From Mycetocola lacteus (GTDB lineage: Bacteria > Actinomycetota > Actinomycetes > Actinomycetales > Microbacteriaceae), in assembly GCF_003667575.1 (NCBI RefSeq), contig NZ_RCUY01000004.1:1-47501 (forward strand): a stretch of 47,501 nt of DNA, read 5' to 3'. Position numbers and translations under genes: made by a program. The notes below the pieces were generated by a model. That model did no database searches and was not told where the DNA came from. It was given only the letters and a program-made list of their open reading frames with translations. Below, in pieces: positions 47,370-47,501 of the stretch (position 1 is its first letter; each line of letters starts with the position of its first letter).

Positions 47370-47501
47370 CATGTTTCCGGGGGAGTGCTGTTCCGACACG
47401 CCATCAGGCGGGCCGGATTTGCCGGAACCCTGGAACCTGCGTAAAGTAATACTCATCACCCCAAAGGTGCGGCTCGCTAGAGCGGCCGGCCTCAAGCGGA
47501 A

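Overview
This window is the replication-origin region of a high-GC Gram-positive chromosome (Actinomycetota), most likely a member of Microbacteriaceae. The evidence is the gene order rsmG-jag-yidC-yidD-rnpA-rpmH | dnaA | oriC | dnaN-gnd-recF-DUF721-gyrB-gyrA-DUF3566-tRNA-Ile-tRNA-Ala. It is followed by the actinobacterial envelope block ppiA, rhomboid, crgA, class E sortase, a pabA/trpG-like amidotransferase and the pknB-pknA-pbpA-rodA-pstP-fhaB-fhaA operon. Family and genus placement is inferred from synteny and protein style, not from a database search.

Layout. Positions 1-1262 carry no convincing gene, are visibly less GC-rich than the rest, and hold two perfect parS sites. A third parS lies between jag and rsmG inside a 30-bp perfect palindrome. 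The leftward rsmG..rpmH operon and rightward dnaA diverge from a 328-bp interval containing an rpmH promoter and DnaA boxes. oriC proper (6195-6822) has three perfect and several near-match DnaA boxes, an AT-rich stretch and an 18-bp palindrome before dnaN. From 6.8 to 15.8 kb are the DNA replication and topology genes in the usual actinobacterial order. Two tRNA genes, a Nudix hydrolase, an uncharacterised membrane-associated protein, a cyclophilin and a zinc-finger rhomboid protease follow. A 112-bp DnaA-box cluster, some 12 kb from oriC, lies just upstream of the 3' end of crgA.

From 21.5 to 30.5 kb a leftward operon with mostly 4-bp stop/start overlaps encodes the Ser/Thr phosphorylation and cell-elongation/division system: FHA proteins, PP2C phosphatase, SEDS glycosyltransferase, class B PBP and two PASTA-type kinases. 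After tRNA-Leu(CAG) comes an accessory stretch: a membrane protein translationally coupled to a divergent ABC ATPase, an ECF sigma factor overlapping a membrane-anchored partner, a small secreted cysteine-containing protein, a GNAT acetyltransferase, a secreted membrane-anchored histidine acid phosphatase and a luciferase-like flavin oxidoreductase.

The right end (38.5-47.3 kb) is the most interesting accessory system. A ROK repressor is divergent from a seven-gene operon: lipoprotein binding protein, phosphotriesterase-family hydrolase, ROK kinase, RbsC-type permease, YhfX-like PLP enzyme, ABC ATPase and double-SIS protein. The tight overlaps mean the import, phosphorylation, hydrolysis, PLP and SIS chemistry are made together. 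It looks like a catabolic route for a sugar or amino-sugar/amino-acid conjugate whose substrate I cannot determine. No insertion sequence, prophage or CRISPR array was seen.
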